A stretch of 64,000 nt of DNA from Ischnura elegans (Eukaryota > Arthropoda > Insecta > Odonata > Coenagrionidae): positions 79,132,866 to 79,196,865 of the forward strand of contig NC_060252.1 in NCBI RefSeq assembly GCF_921293095.1. Direction: 5' to 3'. Shown here in pieces: positions 11,301-22,115 of this stretch (the stretch's first letter is position 1; every line of letters begins with the position of its first letter). Position numbers and translations under genes: made by a program. The notes beneath the pieces were generated by a model that did not search any database, was not told where the DNA came from, and was given only the letters and a program-made list of their open reading frames with translations.

Positions 11301-11775
11301 AGTGAGTAAACGAGGCTCATATTATCTTAAGACCTGTACGTTATAAATTTCCCCAAACGGTGCTACCTAGGTTTAAAAATCCCATATATTGCCGACTTTT
11401 TATGTTACGGGGTGGAATTGAATTACAATTAATAGTATTGATGAAGAAATCTATTTATTATAGTGCTTTAAAATTCAAAAATCTCTCCACAAAGTGGAAA
11501 AAAAGTTTTCAATTTTAAATTTGGTTCTTTATTTGAATCATTGGAAGTTCATTTGACTAATATTACACTTTACAGATCTTATATTTTCTTTTATTGATTT
11601 CTTGGATTTCGAGCTCAAAATTATGCATAATATTTTATATCACCACAACTCGCATTGGGTCGCAGGTAAATCGTTCCGTTTTCTTTTCTGATTTCTGCCT
11701 TACGCATTTTTTGCCGCTTCATCTTGACCAACACTTCATATAAAAGCTATTAAAGGCAAAAGCCAGTGTAAAAAT

Positions 11776-11905
11776 GTAAACCCATCATGAAAGCAAAACT
11801 GACTCTATTTCATACCATGTCTATCTTCCAATGTGTGGTTTTGTCACTTTGTATTTCACACTGATTGTGGTATTTTGTCAGTTTTGCTTTCATGATGGAT
11901 TTATA
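11776..11905. repeat. Short foldback element
   Basis: Inverted arms, CATCATGAAAGCAAAACTGAC and its complement, are separated by about 80 noncoding bases. No target duplication was resolved. Confidence 0.6.
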
Positions 11906-12385
11906 TACACGGGTTTTTTGTTTATTAAACATTGTGTCGTCGCATGGTTCCGAAAATTATCAGTAATTATTCATCACTGGGTCATCACTTTGACAATGAC
12001 AGGTCTTCCCTATGATTGTTTTCCTACCTTATCAAATCATATCTTTCATTCTATTGTCGTATGTGGTGTTGCTTATATTTCATTTAATTTTAGAAAAGCG
12101 TTCGATAAAAATGCAGATGTTTCAGGGAACAGATCGTCTTATTGAAGTCCACCCTAGCATATACTTCGAAAATTTCTTCCCTAAATATATACTATACTTA
12201 AACTGTAACTTCCTGTAGCCGCAACCCTTGTTGGAAGTCTCTCTGGTGTGGCCATAATTTCTTCTCGGAAAAGTGGGAAAGGTGTGCTTTAGACTTTTTA
12301 ATATTTATAAAAAATGAAAATGACCCTTTATTTGACTGCGGAAGATACTCTCTTAAAAGTTTGAAAGCAATGCGCCAGACGCTTT

Positions 12386-12610
12386 GATTAGGAAGTGTTT
12401 ATAAGAAAGTGAGAAATGAGAGGTCTTCTAAGAAAGAGACGAAACTACTTCTACGACTACATCACGAGGCATGGTGGCATAATGAAGGCAATCGCCGAAG
12501 GACAAGTGGATGGGAATAAGGACAAAGGACGACCCCGAATGATTCACCTACGACAAGTAATTAAGGATTTAAAAACGAATGAAAGAATGTATGTGTACCA
12601 AGGTCTTGGA
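12386..12610 (+). pseudogene. Old decayed fragment of the RTE-like LINE C-terminus
   Basis: The translation contains LRKRRNYFYDYITRHGGIMK and AEGQVDGNKDKGRPR. It matches copy 1 LIRRRNNLIGHILRHDGLMK and EGQTEGKNGKGRPR with many substitutions. It is clearly older than the other three copies. It lacks the diagnostic 3' tail and lies in the interval between genes C and A. Confidence 0.75.
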
Positions 12611-12924
12611 AATTATAAATTCTGAAATTTAACATTGGACTTTAATGAAGTATACATTGGTCGGCAACAAAACTGTTGTCCGATGGTGTTTGTACGTTTG
12701 GTAAGTAAACCACAGCTATTCGCAGTTTTGTAGCCTAAAGAGTAAGGTATTAATGGAGAATTAAAGAAAAGATTCACACTCTTTAATACTCACCCGAAGT
12801 AGGATGTCACACAGTAGTTTATTGGGTGACAAAAAATAGCCCTTACGTGCACAATATAATAGGAGATAGTCATTTACTCGTCTCAAGCTCAAAGTACGAT
12901 TAAGCTGAAGTGACTGATGAATGT

Positions 12925-12930
12925 TTTATT
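12925..12930 (-). promoter_or_regulatory. Candidate polyadenylation signal for otopetrin gene A
   Basis: AATAAA on the minus strand, about 320 bases beyond the gene A stop codon. The distance is plausible, but nothing else supports its use. Confidence 0.25.
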
Positions 12931-13251
12931 GTAATGTTAGCATGCACGACATCGTAATCATGTGAGTAATCGGTTATTATGAGACAAAATATTAATGATT
13001 TAAAAGGGAATAAAATTATTGCACATTTTTAAAGATTTGATTAAAGGAGAGCGGATTGGAGAGTTCCTTCAGACCAATCTTCGGATTTTTTCTCCAATAC
13101 TGATGATCATGATGAGGATGAGAGCCATAAAGTTCTGTATTTGCCATAGTTACGTGGGTGGCTTTGAGATTCAGGGTGGGCCAAGTTCGTGGCTTCCTCT
13201 GGTTTCATTTCACCGTGATGTCATACCCGACGTATGTTCGAACAAATCGCC

Positions 13252-13815
13252 TCAGTCGCGAACCTTGTAGGCGCTCTTCCATATCTCGCAGAGACACACG
13301 GTTGAGTGGAATCTGTAGAAGATGGCTAAGGGCATGCTGACGTGCGTGATGATGGTCCACGCCCACTTCCCGTAGAACTGCAGCTCCAAGGGATGAAAGT
13401 CAGCGCGACTGTTCTGCAGTCGATTGATGGTCCACATCGCCATGTTGGTCACGAGCAGGAAAGTGACCATTTGCCTCCCCGGTTTGGATCGCGCCTGTGC
13501 CGAGGTCAGGCAGCGTCGGTACCACGCATCCAGTACGAACACTGTCTGGCACGTCGTCTGCACGAGGGAGACGACGGCTGTCGCCATGATGCCGGCCCTG
13601 GAAGCCTCCGGAGCGGCGGGCGGCGCGTCGGCAAAGTAGCCGGCCACTATGGAGAACATTGCGTAAAGGTAGAGGCCCGTCTGGGCGATGACGAGCAGAA
13701 TGCAGTCCAGGGCGTGGTGACCCCTGCGTTTCTTCTTCAACTTGCGGATCTGGAAGGCGCACAGGAGCGTCGCCAGGGTTGTCAGGACGTAGAGAGACAC
13801 TTCGCATGCGTTCAC
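13252..13815 (-). CDS. Otopetrin gene A, last exon (helices 8-12)
   Basis: The exon starts after CCATAG with GTG AAC GCA in phase 0, joining LAILE to VNACEVSLYVL. It carries five hydrophobic helices: CEVSLYVLTTLATLLC, LDCILLVIAQTGLYLYAMF, VVSLVQTTCQTVFVLD, TFLLVTNMAMWTINRL and WAWTIITHVSMPLAIFYRF. The last is followed by HSTVCLCEIWKSAYKVRD and a stop. The final helix and RFHS segment are the most conserved part of otopetrins. Gene B exon 41330-41867 matches it closely but starts about 25 residues later in the alignment because the intron sits elsewhere. GC content is much higher than in the adjoining introns. Confidence 0.95.
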   Translation of the reverse strand: MNACEVSLYVLTTLATLLCAFQIRKLKKKRRGHHALDCILLVIAQTGLYLYAMFSIVAGYFADAPPAAPEASRAGIMATAVVSLVQTTCQTVFVLDAWYRRCLTSAQARSKPGRQMVTFLLVTNMAMWTINRLQNSRADFHPLELQFYGKWAWTIITHVSMPLAIFYRFHSTVCLCEIWKSAYKVRD

Positions 13816-14537
13816 CTATGGACAAAAATAGGACATGATGAGCTCTAGGTTTTTGGGTACCAATGTGTGATTAGGTATCACGACGGAGGTAATCTTTAGA
13901 GGTATTTAAATGTAGAAGAACTACGTACCTGGGTAGAGATGTTTAAATTATAAATACGTGCTAATGTGGGCGAACATTCTTTGGTTTAAAAAATGTTAAA
14001 AAGGTAATGGTTTTTCAATGTAAGGTTACCTAATCAAACATTAAGATCCATGAAGTCACAATAAGTAGCGATAAACAACTGAAAACGCACTACCAAATAC
14101 CGATAGTGTGCCTCTGAATATGAAGTGATGAGATCTACGGCCTTGATAGGCAAATGTTAATTAAATACTTCCCTTTTATACATCTTGACCCGCTCTTCTT
14201 GAGCTTATTCTCCCGCCAGTTCCAGCTTGGCGTGTGGGTGTGAGTGAGTGAGTGCAAAGCCTTACCGGTTGAGAGGCTGTGTTTGGTCCCTCCAGTCCTT
14301 TTCATTTCGCAAACCATCGCTGCAAAATCCGGGTCAGTGTAAAACGGATAAGTGTAACCTGTTACGGCTTTTGGAGTATTTAATTAACATTTACCTATAG
14401 TGCGCTTTTAAACTGTTTAAGTTGATGTCCAGAGCGCTAAGGAAGACTATGACGAGAATTATCGACACGAGAATTTTTCTGCTTTGACACATCACGTCAT
14501 CGGGTAAAGTAAGAAAGAAGTAGAATGTGTTTCGTAC

Positions 14538-14992
14538 TTCGAGAATAGCTAGGTGAGCGTATCCCGGCTCCCTCTCCAGCACTAGGAACATGATCAGGGA
14601 GATGATGGTGAGGACGAGGACGAGTATTCCCGAGAAGAGGCCACGGTGGGCGGAGGCGCAGTCCACGGAGAAATGCTGCGAAGAGGTTGTGGCCACGATG
14701 GCGGCGGCTTGTGGGTTCTCAGACCAAGGGGTCACCCTGGGAGTCGCTAGCAGGGGAGACGGGGGTCCCTCGGGCATAATGGTGGCCGCCTGGCATGATG
14801 TCCTCCACATTGCGTACAGAATGACGGCGCAGATGAGGCTATACTCGATCGTGCACGGGAAAAGGAAGGGCGACGCGTTCTGCACCAGAGAGCCCATTAT
14901 GTTGGTTCGCCGGCACTCGTAGAAATCGGCGCTGCCGTCCCGGCCCACCGACGGTTGTGCACTGCCTTTGGACGTCCTGTTCACCGGATCGA
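14538..14992 (-). CDS. Otopetrin gene A exon 7 (helices 6-7)
   Basis: 455 bp, phase 1 in and phase 0 out. It begins VDPVNRTSKG and contains ECRRTNIMGSLVQNASPFLF, then a helix around CTIEYSLICAVILYAMW. A long variable loop rich in proline, serine and alanine follows, then SVDCASAHRGLFSGILVLVL, the start of helix 7. The loop is about 40 residues and probably cytosolic or between the two halves of the channel. In gene B the same stretch is split by an intron inside this loop. The donor is GTACGA after LAILE, weaker than the other donors but fixed by the phase of the next exon. Confidence 0.92.
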
Positions 14993-15097
14993 CTGTATGG
15001 GTGAGGGAAAGCATCAGACAGTGTGTCATGGATCAGATAAATGGTTGGGAATTAATTTCCGGAGTATTGCTGCACATCGTGCAAATATATTTTCGAC

Positions 15098-15357
15098 CAG
15101 TATGTAGCCAGAGGGGGATCCGGGGGGTCCGGACCTTCTCGAAATATAAAAACACAATTATTGGCCTTCATAAAAGAAAAGAAAATATTGAAAAATCAGG
15201 AATTTACAAAATGTTTCTCTAAATATTAAGTTTTTTCGATTATGAAAAGTGTTAAAATTAGTTTAAAACCCATTACTTAGTGCCCGGTTATTAAAAAATT
15301 TCCCCCCCTGGTTTTGGCCCCCCCCCCCCCCGAACGAAATTCCTGGCTACGACACTG
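15098..15357. mobile_element. hAT-type MITE with perfect 8-bp target duplication
   Basis: The element is bounded by TTTTCGAC at 15090-15097 and 15358-15365. The ends are CAGTATGTAGCCAG and the inverse-like CTGGCTACGACACTG. Eight-base duplications with CAGTG-like ends identify the hAT superfamily. The 260-bp body is noncoding and has a long C-run near 15320-15331. It lies in gene A intron 6. Confidence 0.85.
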
Positions 15358-15557
15358 TTTTCGACAAAGAGAAAAGTGAAGTCTTGAAATCAACTGATTT
15401 TGGCGTGACTTGGTGGAACGATGAGATATTCATGGTTCATATTGTTCATTCATGGTGTTCTGTTTGTCTTGATAATGACGCCATTGCAGTCGAAACTAGT
15501 CGACAGCAAATAAAAGTTTGTGGAACAGTACTGGGTTTTTGCTTCACCATGAAGTGG

Positions 15558-15745
15558 AGTCCTATTTATTTTATTTATTTATCTCAATTACCCCCGAAAA
15601 CTGCACATTGTGGCCTTCACATCGGTAGTTTAAACGATCAACAACAGTGGATCATACAGCCCCATGTGCTGGAAGGGGAAACCTATCCAGGAGGGACTCG
15701 AACCCGCGACCTTCAGTATGGTGTGTAAGGACTTACCCACGCCGC
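15558..15745 (-). mobile_element. tRNA-derived SINE with AATA-type tail
   Basis: On the minus strand a tRNA-like head contains a B box GGTTCGAGTCCC (around 15684-15695) and an A-box-like GTGGGTAAGTCC upstream. The unrelated body ends in an AATAAATAAATAAAATAAATA-like tail at 15563-15583. The pol III promoter arrangement plus tail is diagnostic of a tRNA SINE. It lies inside a gene A intron, in the same strand sense as the gene. Confidence 0.75.
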
Positions 15746-15760
15746 CATCGATATTTTTCG

Positions 15761-16230
15761 CGACATTTAAGATGGGAAAAACTTTTAACATTGGACAAAC
15801 GCGCTGAAAATTTCTTGTGCAGGTGCAGAGTTAATAGGGATCACTAAGTCTTCGTATAAAAAACTTATGACTCGTTGTGAATGGATGTCATGTAAATATA
15901 AGTTAAATGAAGTTTTGCAATCTTTCCATTTAATTTTCTAACGCACGACTCGTTTCGTTGTTACAACAACATTCTTAAGTGACGCTTTCTCGGCACTTGA
16001 GAATACTGTTGTGACAACTGAACGCGTCGTGCTGAAATAAATTCAGTGGAAAGATTACAATGCTTCATTTGACTTGCATAGAGAATTTCCACTACCGCGT
16101 GCCTTATATCATACAAGATATCATGTAAATACGTTTTTGACGGAGAGAAAAGTATAGTATTTTATACTTAGTTGCGACATTTAAGATGGAAAAAGTTTAA
16201 ACATTGGACAAACACGGTGAAAATGTCATT
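15761..16230. repeat. Two ~60-bp direct repeats flanking a foldback element
   Basis: 15761-15820 and 16171-16230 are direct copies, both with CGACATTTAAGATGG and AACATTGGACAAAC. Between them, 15900-16075 folds into two arms of about 80 bases. Both arms carry the recurring motif: on the minus strand CTTAAGAATG, then TTGTTGTAACAA, then CGAAACGAGTCG; on the plus strand CTTGAGAATA with a mutated TGAACG. Confidence 0.7.
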
Positions 16231-16768
16231 TGCATGCATATACTACGAGATGATCGTACAACAGGTTAATGATAGACAAACTTATTTAAATAGGCATACA
16301 TTTGATTTTTATTATTATATTTTACATATTACAGGTGAGGGATCTAATATTGTTTTTTTAAATTTGGGAATGGGCATATTCTAAATTTTTAGTTTACAGG
16401 ATGGCGAATAAAATTATTTCCCTTACTTAATTGTTATTTTTTAGTGGTAGAAGTCAACCTCCCCTTATAACCTTTTTCACGGAACTTGGACTTTGGCCTT
16501 TACCCTTTGTTCGCTTGTCTTCCTCGCCCTTTTCTGTCATTTGCTCTACTAATCCCTTTCAAAATATATATATTAGAAGATGAAATGATCGATATGTATC
16601 ATCGGAAGGCAAGGAAAAAACTCGAAACCGGCCAAGTAATAATTAAAAGTGTGGAAAGTGCCAAATATTGTTTACTCCTTTGTAAATTATCCATTACCAA
16701 GCTGTTTTTCATGGTTCGTGATTTTTTTTTAAAGTTTACATTGCTTGCAACTTGTCCTGACAACTTAC

Positions 16769-16925
16769 CTTGAAGTCCCTCGGTGGCGGCTCGTGGATCG
16801 TAGAACGTGAGAATCTCGTGCTTGGTCTCCTGCACGAGCACATTCAGCCAAACGCATAAGTTGGTGGCGATCATGTGCATGAGGCCGAATCTGACTGCCA
16901 CGCGGTGCCTAGGACTCTCGATTTG
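16769..16925 (-). CDS. Otopetrin gene A exon 6 (helix 5)
   Basis: 157 bp, phase 0 in and phase 1 out; acceptor CTTTACAG, donor GTAAGT. It encodes QIESPRHRVAVRFGLMHMIA, then TNLCVWLNVLVQETKHEI and a variable tail ending TEGLQ. The FGLMHMIATN-C-W and QETKHEI residues are conserved across otopetrins and lie in the fifth helix of the N-terminal half. Gene B exon 50162-50312 is the direct counterpart with the same phases. Confidence 0.95.
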
Positions 16926-17152
16926 CTGTAAAGAACAAGTGGGCACATGACTATTTCCATACTGTTGTTACTCGCTACTTCTTTTTGAGTGCCGGTACTG
17001 TGAGTGGCTACTTCTCTGATATAAAGTCTACATTTCGCTCTTGATAAAAGCAGGTATAAATAAAAATTGATTGTAACCACATGTTATCGTTTCATTTTTT
17101 TACCATTGGTAACTCATACTACCGGAAGCGACGTTAGAAAGTATTCCATTAC

Positions 17153-17250
17153 ATTTTTGCACTATAGAATTTTAAATTATGTATCATACTATTTGTATTT
17201 TGTATTATATTATTAAGGTATTAGCATTTAAAATACTATAGTGCAAAAAC
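17153..17250. repeat. Small foldback element
   Basis: Arms TTTTTGCACTATAGAATTTT and its near complement bound about 50 AT-rich bases. Noncoding, in gene A intron 5. Confidence 0.65.
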
Positions 17251-17700
17251 CATTTCAATCTTGCAAAAATGTGTCGTCAAAAGTTTATAGTGTGCTTTAA
17301 ACCATTAAAGTTTTATTAAAATTTAGCACCATTTGACATAAATACGCAAATGAAACTACAGCCTTGGTAACCCACGCTTCATTTGTATCCCAATTAGAAT
17401 TACTGTTTAATAAGATTTTTCATTGTTTGAAATTATTTAAGGGTTCCAAGATTTTAAATTACTATTATAATTTATATATTTGTATTTTTTGGAGTCTATT
17501 TAAAAATCTTCTATCTGGAGATTAGAAAAATGGAAGTAAACAACAGCCAGCAAAACTTCAGAATATCTGGTTACTTCGTGATAGACTCTAGTGACTACAA
17601 AATAATTTCTATAGTCCCCCCAAAACACATAAGGTATTGCTTATATTGTCATCTTCGTAAAATTGATTTTTTGAGGCGTAACTTGGTGAAAGCGATTCAT

Positions 17701-17898
17701 AATTAAATTAAAAAAGAAGAACTTTGTGCTTCCACATTAATATTTATTCACGACCATGGTTTCAACGTTAGACGTCATCATCAGGTGATTATGACGTGAT
17801 GATCAGGTGATGATGATCTGATGATGACGTCTAACGTTGAAACCATGGTCGTGAATAAATATTAATGTGAAAGCGCAAAGTTCTTTTTTAATTTAATT
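17701..17898. repeat. Foldback element with ~82-bp near-perfect arms and hammerhead-like motif
   Basis: 17701-17784 and 17817-17898 are almost exact inverted copies around a GATGAT-rich centre. Each arm contains CTGATGATG, ACGT-CTA-ACGT, then TGAAAC (17818-17843 on plus, 17759-17784 on minus), followed by CATGGTCGTG. A single related motif with CTATGGTCGTG occurs at 51150-51183. High arm identity suggests recent origin or gene conversion. Confidence 0.85.
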
Positions 17899-18045
17899 GT
17901 CATCTTCATTGGCGAAACAAATGTATACCCTATGTTGTAGGAAAATAATTTTTAAATATAATTTTTTCTCCTTTCTTATTGACTTGCTCAAAAATAAGTG
18001 GAGGAATGATTGAATGCAAAAAATCGAATTGCTAAGAGATCTTAC

Positions 18046-18212
18046 TCTGTTCTTGAGGAAGATGAATTGCATTTGGACGATGATGAAGGCCATGCGGGTG
18101 GCTGGAGTGATGGCTTGAAGCAGAGTGTGGCAAGACGATGGGATCCCCCTCTCTGTCTCGAAGTACAGGCCGAACTCCAGGCCCGAGTAGATCATACTGC
18201 CAATCCCGAAAG
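18046..18212 (-). CDS. Otopetrin gene A exon 5 (helices 3-4)
   Basis: 167 bp, phase 1 in and phase 0 out; acceptor TTCTAG, donor GTAAGA. It encodes FGIGSMIYSGLEFGLYFE, a linker with two cysteine-adjacent residues, then TRMAFIIVQMQFIFLKNR. FGIGSMIYSGLEFG and QMQFIFLN/KN are shared word for word with gene B exon 53641-53801. They cover the third and fourth membrane helices. Confidence 0.95.
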
Positions 18213-19117
18213 CTAGAATTAAGGCACGGCAGGGAAATGAATATGAAGGTGCCTACTTTGAGGATAAGCTGATAGACATTCTGGTTCACTGAATTGAGTA
18301 TAAGTTGTTGAACCATATGGCTGAATATAAATTAGCTAATTTTCGTTCAGTTTGTCATTCGAATGAAAATTTTAGTATTTGGACGGTTATGTTTTCGATT
18401 CATAGGAGGATCAAACAACAAAAACTCTGGTCAAAGGAAGAAACCTAAAATTTGGTTTTTGAAAACGGGAGCTGATAAAATGTACTGAAAAAGAGGCAGT
18501 GCTAAGGCAATTAATAGAGTATAACTTTAACACTTGGAGAATGGAAGTTTCGAGTTGAGAGGACTGGTATGAATCATTTTGACCTATAAAAAATTCTATG
18601 GTTCCTTGCCACATTTATGTTATAAATATGTACTTTTTGTTTTTTTTCATGGCCTATATTTGTAATACAAAGTTATTTATGCCGTGATAAATTGATAACC
18701 ACTGACACTATCTTATTCTTCTTAAAAATGTATTATTTGCGATATTTAGTAACAAGGAAATAAATGGTAAAACGTTCGTGGATTATGGAACCGGTGCCTA
18801 GGACAAGTTCTTCCGTGGAAGAATAACATTCAAATGGGTCAATTGAGTCAAAATGGCCCTTAGCCGTCTTTCTAAGCAAAAATGGCGCCGACGCGTAGTT
18901 TGGAAATATCATAGGAATTTCGAAATTTTCTCTCTTTATTCATAAAATATGAATAAAAGTGTACTAAGTAATGAAATTTCAGGAGAAAAGGATTACAAGT
19001 AAGGTGTTAAATTTAAATTTGGATATGACTCATGTATATAAAGTGGCTGGCTTGAATATGTTTTGCAATCACACTGCCCTAGAAAAAAGATCGGATGCTT
19101 TCCCGGCGTATGCTGGT

Positions 19118-19232
19118 AGTGAAGGCTATTCGAGTTCTCCACCAGGTAATTTCCTCCAATTACGACTCGTACCCCGAAACGTCGGCAGCCATAGAGGAGA
19201 TTACCCGGTGGAGAACTCGAATAGCCTTCACC
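19118..19232. repeat. Short foldback element with CCGAAACGTCGGCAG centre
   Basis: Arms of about 38 bases (GAAGGCTATTCGAGTTCTCC and its complement) flank a centre containing CCCCGAAACGTCGGCAG. It shares the GAAACGTCGGCAG and ACCCGGTGG words with the 1652-1734 arm, so it is probably a truncated relative. Confidence 0.75.
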
Positions 19233-19325
19233 ACACTGCCCTAGGATTCGATAATGGAAAGTGAGATCTCAATGGCATAGTTAGTAGTTGAGGACTCGCG
19301 AAGTTGGTGATGCCATATTACTCAC

Positions 19326-19488
19326 CCACGGCGCCCATGCGCAGGTAGAAGCTCCCGTATCGCGTCCTTCCGGGTGCCCCATCCGGCCTCTGTATCATCG
19401 CTTCCTTTCCCACTGGCGGTCTCAGTTGCCCAGCACACAGGTACAGCAGAAAAAGCATGCTCCCACAATACAGGTAGAGGTAGAATCC
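19326..19488 (-). CDS. Otopetrin gene A exon 4 (helix 2)
   Basis: 163 bp, phase 0 in and phase 1 out; acceptor CTGCTCAG, donor GTGAGT. It encodes GFYLYLYCGSMLFLLYLCAG, then a polar loop (GKEAMIQRPDGAPGRTRYG) and SFYLRMGAV, leading into helix 3. In gene B the helix 2 part is fused to the preceding exon, and the loop is instead cut by an intron. The loop residues are poorly conserved, whereas FYLYLY and FYLR-GA are kept. Confidence 0.93.
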
Positions 19489-19607
19489 CTGAGCAGGATA
19501 GTAGATAAGTTTTACACATAGACACGTCAAGTGTGCAAAATGTGTGTGTGTACATGGCAATCCAGAATTAATTAAACGATTTTAATTTCTCCTAGTGAAC
19601 ACTATTG

Positions 19608-19840
19608 ATGAATTCTTCTCGGGTTCTCAGCCAGGTTAATTCCGTCCTATAAGCCGACGTTTCGAGAGACGACTAGTCTCTCATCTTCAAGGCCGTGTTA
19701 CTGTTTGAAAGTCCAATTCCACACTTTTAAATTATAGTTTCAAAGATTAGTACGGCCTTGAAGATGGGAGATAAGTCGTTTCTCGAAACTTCCGCTTATA
19801 CGACAGAAATAACCTGGCTGAGGACCCGAGAAGAATTCAT
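19608..19840. repeat. Foldback element with ~87-bp arms and hammerhead-like motif
   Basis: 19608-19694 is an inverted copy of 19752-19840. Each arm has CTTGAAGATG, a six-base hairpin (AGAGAC-TAGTC-GTCTCT or its partly mutated copy), then CGAAACGTCGGC or CGAAACTTCCGC. The stem in the left arm is perfect, with mutations in the right arm partly breaking it. In gene A intron 3. Confidence 0.85.
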
Positions 19841-19904
19841 AAACAGAATTTATTAGTTTTTGCGGAGGAAGTGGGAGAGACTCAAAAATAAAAAATGCAG
19901 TGCT

Positions 19905-20060
19905 GGGCAAGAGCATGGGAGTTTAGTGGGTAGAGCGATTGGCTGTTGATCCAGGCATCCCGAGTTCAAATTCTGGGTATTCCATGTATCGGACGATTAA
20001 GCAAAGTAATAGAGACTTATCGGTACAAATCCTAATCCAAAAGCAGTTTTGAATGGCACC
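19905..20060 (+). mobile_element. tRNA-derived SINE (second family)
   Basis: Contains an A-box-like TTTAGTGGGTAGAGCGATTGG and a B box GAGTTCAAATTC about 35 bases later, as in pol III genes. The body has no coding capacity. The 3' end is not sharply defined. In gene A intron 3, antisense to the gene. Confidence 0.6.
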
Positions 20061-20442
20061 TGTTAACTCATTATGTCATACTTACTCACTTGTACTTGTA
20101 GTACATATTATTATAAAATTTACTGTATTAAACCGTAGTGTAAGCAAAAAAATACCTTAAAACATCTAGAAATGCCACGCTTTTGTCGTTAAGCGTTGTC
20201 GATGTCAAACACCTGAACTCAACAACGAACTAAAGAGCCTATTTTTCCTCTGTCGGTATCGATATTTTTTGCAGTGCGTGACAAGGAAATGTCAAAAGCA
20301 AGAATTTATCTTTTTGTAATCTAAATGTTTATGTTAAAACATTCTTTGCCCTTTTCCGGCCGTTGAAAATACTATAATTCAAGCTTTACTGCCAAGTAGC
20401 ACTCATTACTATACAAACAGGTTTTTTTGGGGATGTACTTGC

Positions 20443-20569
20443 CTCATGAAAGGTTGGCGGGACGTGCGCCGATATGACCTCAGCGACTGGGAAGGCGATG
20501 CCTTGAACCACCAGAAGTTTGCCGTAGAGGGCCGAGAATATGGCCGTCAGGGAGTCATCCGTGCTATCC
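20443..20569 (-). CDS. Otopetrin gene A exon 3 (helix 1)
   Basis: 127 bp, phase 2 in and phase 0 out. It encodes DSTDDSLTAIFSALYGKLLV, then VQGIAFPVAEVISAHVPPTF and HE. The acceptor is CTCCTCATAG. The donor reads GAG followed by GCAAGT, i.e. a GC donor in the sequence context typical of GC-AG introns; no GT alternative keeps the frame at this conserved junction. The homologous gene C exon has an ordinary GTGAGC donor at the same place. It forms the first membrane helix. Confidence 0.93.
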
Positions 20570-20989
20570 CTATGAGGAGAAAGGGAATGGTATCAGATTC
20601 AGAGTGTTCATGATTAATTTGACGCTGATCTCATAAGTAATTGGGGTGTGAATGAAAATTGTAATACAATTTCCAGTCGGATAGCATTGTAAGTTTGAGA
20701 GAACTTTTATAATTATATTACTCTTTTGATTAGTTTTATAAACATGACTACTAAATGAAATGTATAATACGGGGTTATCATTAAAGAATGGTGTGGTTTC
20801 TCTAATTCATAGGAAGATACCGGATCTCATACTTTGCATTTTTTCTTGTTTGGGTACATCCAAAGTGTTGTTTATGGGGTTAAAATTCGTGACCTAGACC
20901 ACTTAATGAAAAGAACGAATGAAGAAATGACAGTTGCCAACGAAATAATGTAAACTTATGTTTGGACATAAGTTGAGTATCGTTTGGGC

Positions 20990-21140
20990 ATTTGTAGAGC
21001 GACTAATGGCGCGCATATTGAAATTTATTACTTATGTTGCAAAACTGTTTGAGCCGATTAATTCTGCAAATGAAAAGCAGAAACTATAAGTAATTCTGCT
21101 TTCATTTCAACTATGTTCTAAAACGCACAATTCTTTAACG
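20990..21140. repeat. Diverged dispersed repeat, partner of 27560-27705
   Basis: It starts GAGCGACTAATGGCGCGCAT and ends near ACGCACAATTCTTTA. The partner in intron 1 of the same gene starts AAGCGACTAAGGGCACTCAT and ends CCACACAATTCTTTT. Same orientation, many small indels, noncoding. Confidence 0.55.
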
Positions 21141-21279
21141 TTAATTTTGTATGTAAGCTTTGGACGAAGGGCCGAATCATTTTGCATGATTTTATTGAAA
21201 ATACAAATCGTTAAATAAAATTCTAAGAATAATTATACTCTTCCGTCCGTCATGAGAATCGAAGGCTTCTATCTTAACG

Positions 21280-21535
21280 GAAAGTGCTTTAAAGAGCAAA
21301 AAATGAAGCCGTTGCGCCGTAACCTTGTTTTGGCTCATGAACGTCCTGGGGAGGGGATATTAGGGTTCTGAGGGACACTTGCAACAAAGTTAAGCTTGAC
21401 AAATTACCATCGGAAAGTACTTTGTAGAGTAAAAAATGAAAGCGTTGAACTGTAGCCAAATCTTGGCATTGAAACCACCAGGGTAACGGCCCTTGGGGTT
21501 ATGAGGGATAGTTACAATAAGCAAATAAGCTGGTA
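21280..21535. repeat. Diverged tandem duplication, ~130-bp unit
   Basis: Two head-to-tail copies begin CGGAAAGTGCTTTAAAGAG (about 21280) and CGGAAAGTACTTTGTAGAG (about 21411). Both contain AAAAAATGAA, a GGGG-ATTAGGG or GGCCCTTGGGG block and TGAGGGA. They look like an old local duplication. Confidence 0.6.
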
Positions 21536-21869
21536 AATAACCCTTAAACTTGAAAAAAGTACGAACATTTTCCAACTATCATGGTGATGTGATAAATTGT
21601 GTAGAACTAATCTATCAAGGACGAGCAGACATTTATGCATTCGTTTTTATGCGTATTGTGATGCGCCCTCTAGTTTAGAGTACTCCTTCAGTTGAAGCTA
21701 TTCCTTGTGATTCTACTTTAAAAAAGCAGTACAAGTATATGAGCGTCGCATGAAAATTCGTCCTGGAAGCTTGAACATATTTTTCTTTCTGGTGCGGAAG
21801 GAGTAGACTGCAGGAAGTGCGAAGAAAAATTGTATTTTCGAGACGAAAGTCGCAATAAATATATAGGAA

Positions 21870-22115
21870 CACATTCGCAATCTCCGCCCTCTCTCTCTCC
21901 TCTGGAGGCGGGGGCTCTAAGTGGGCGCGGTTTCCTTTCCACGAGGCACTCGTTCTGTCTTCTTCCGGACCGGGTTAGAGGTGGGACAGAGCGGGGTGGG
22001 TTTGCTCGCCTCCGTTCAGCTACTTCCGCTCCTCCTCGACATTCTGATCGTCAACGCCGACGAACGAAGAAAACAAGGAGAGCGATAAATTTTGATTTGA
22101 AGTGGGGTAGGAATC
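21870..22115. other. GC- and CT-rich patch within gene A intron 2
   Basis: A sharp rise in GC with CTCTCTCTCC, G-runs and CpG against an AT-rich background. Short frames here follow composition. It could be an internal promoter or enhancer, but nothing proves it. Confidence 0.3.

Noticed and set aside
13342-13848. Long plus-strand frame opposite gene A last exon
   Set aside because: It is the complementary shadow of a GC-rich otopetrin exon with strong family motifs on the minus strand.
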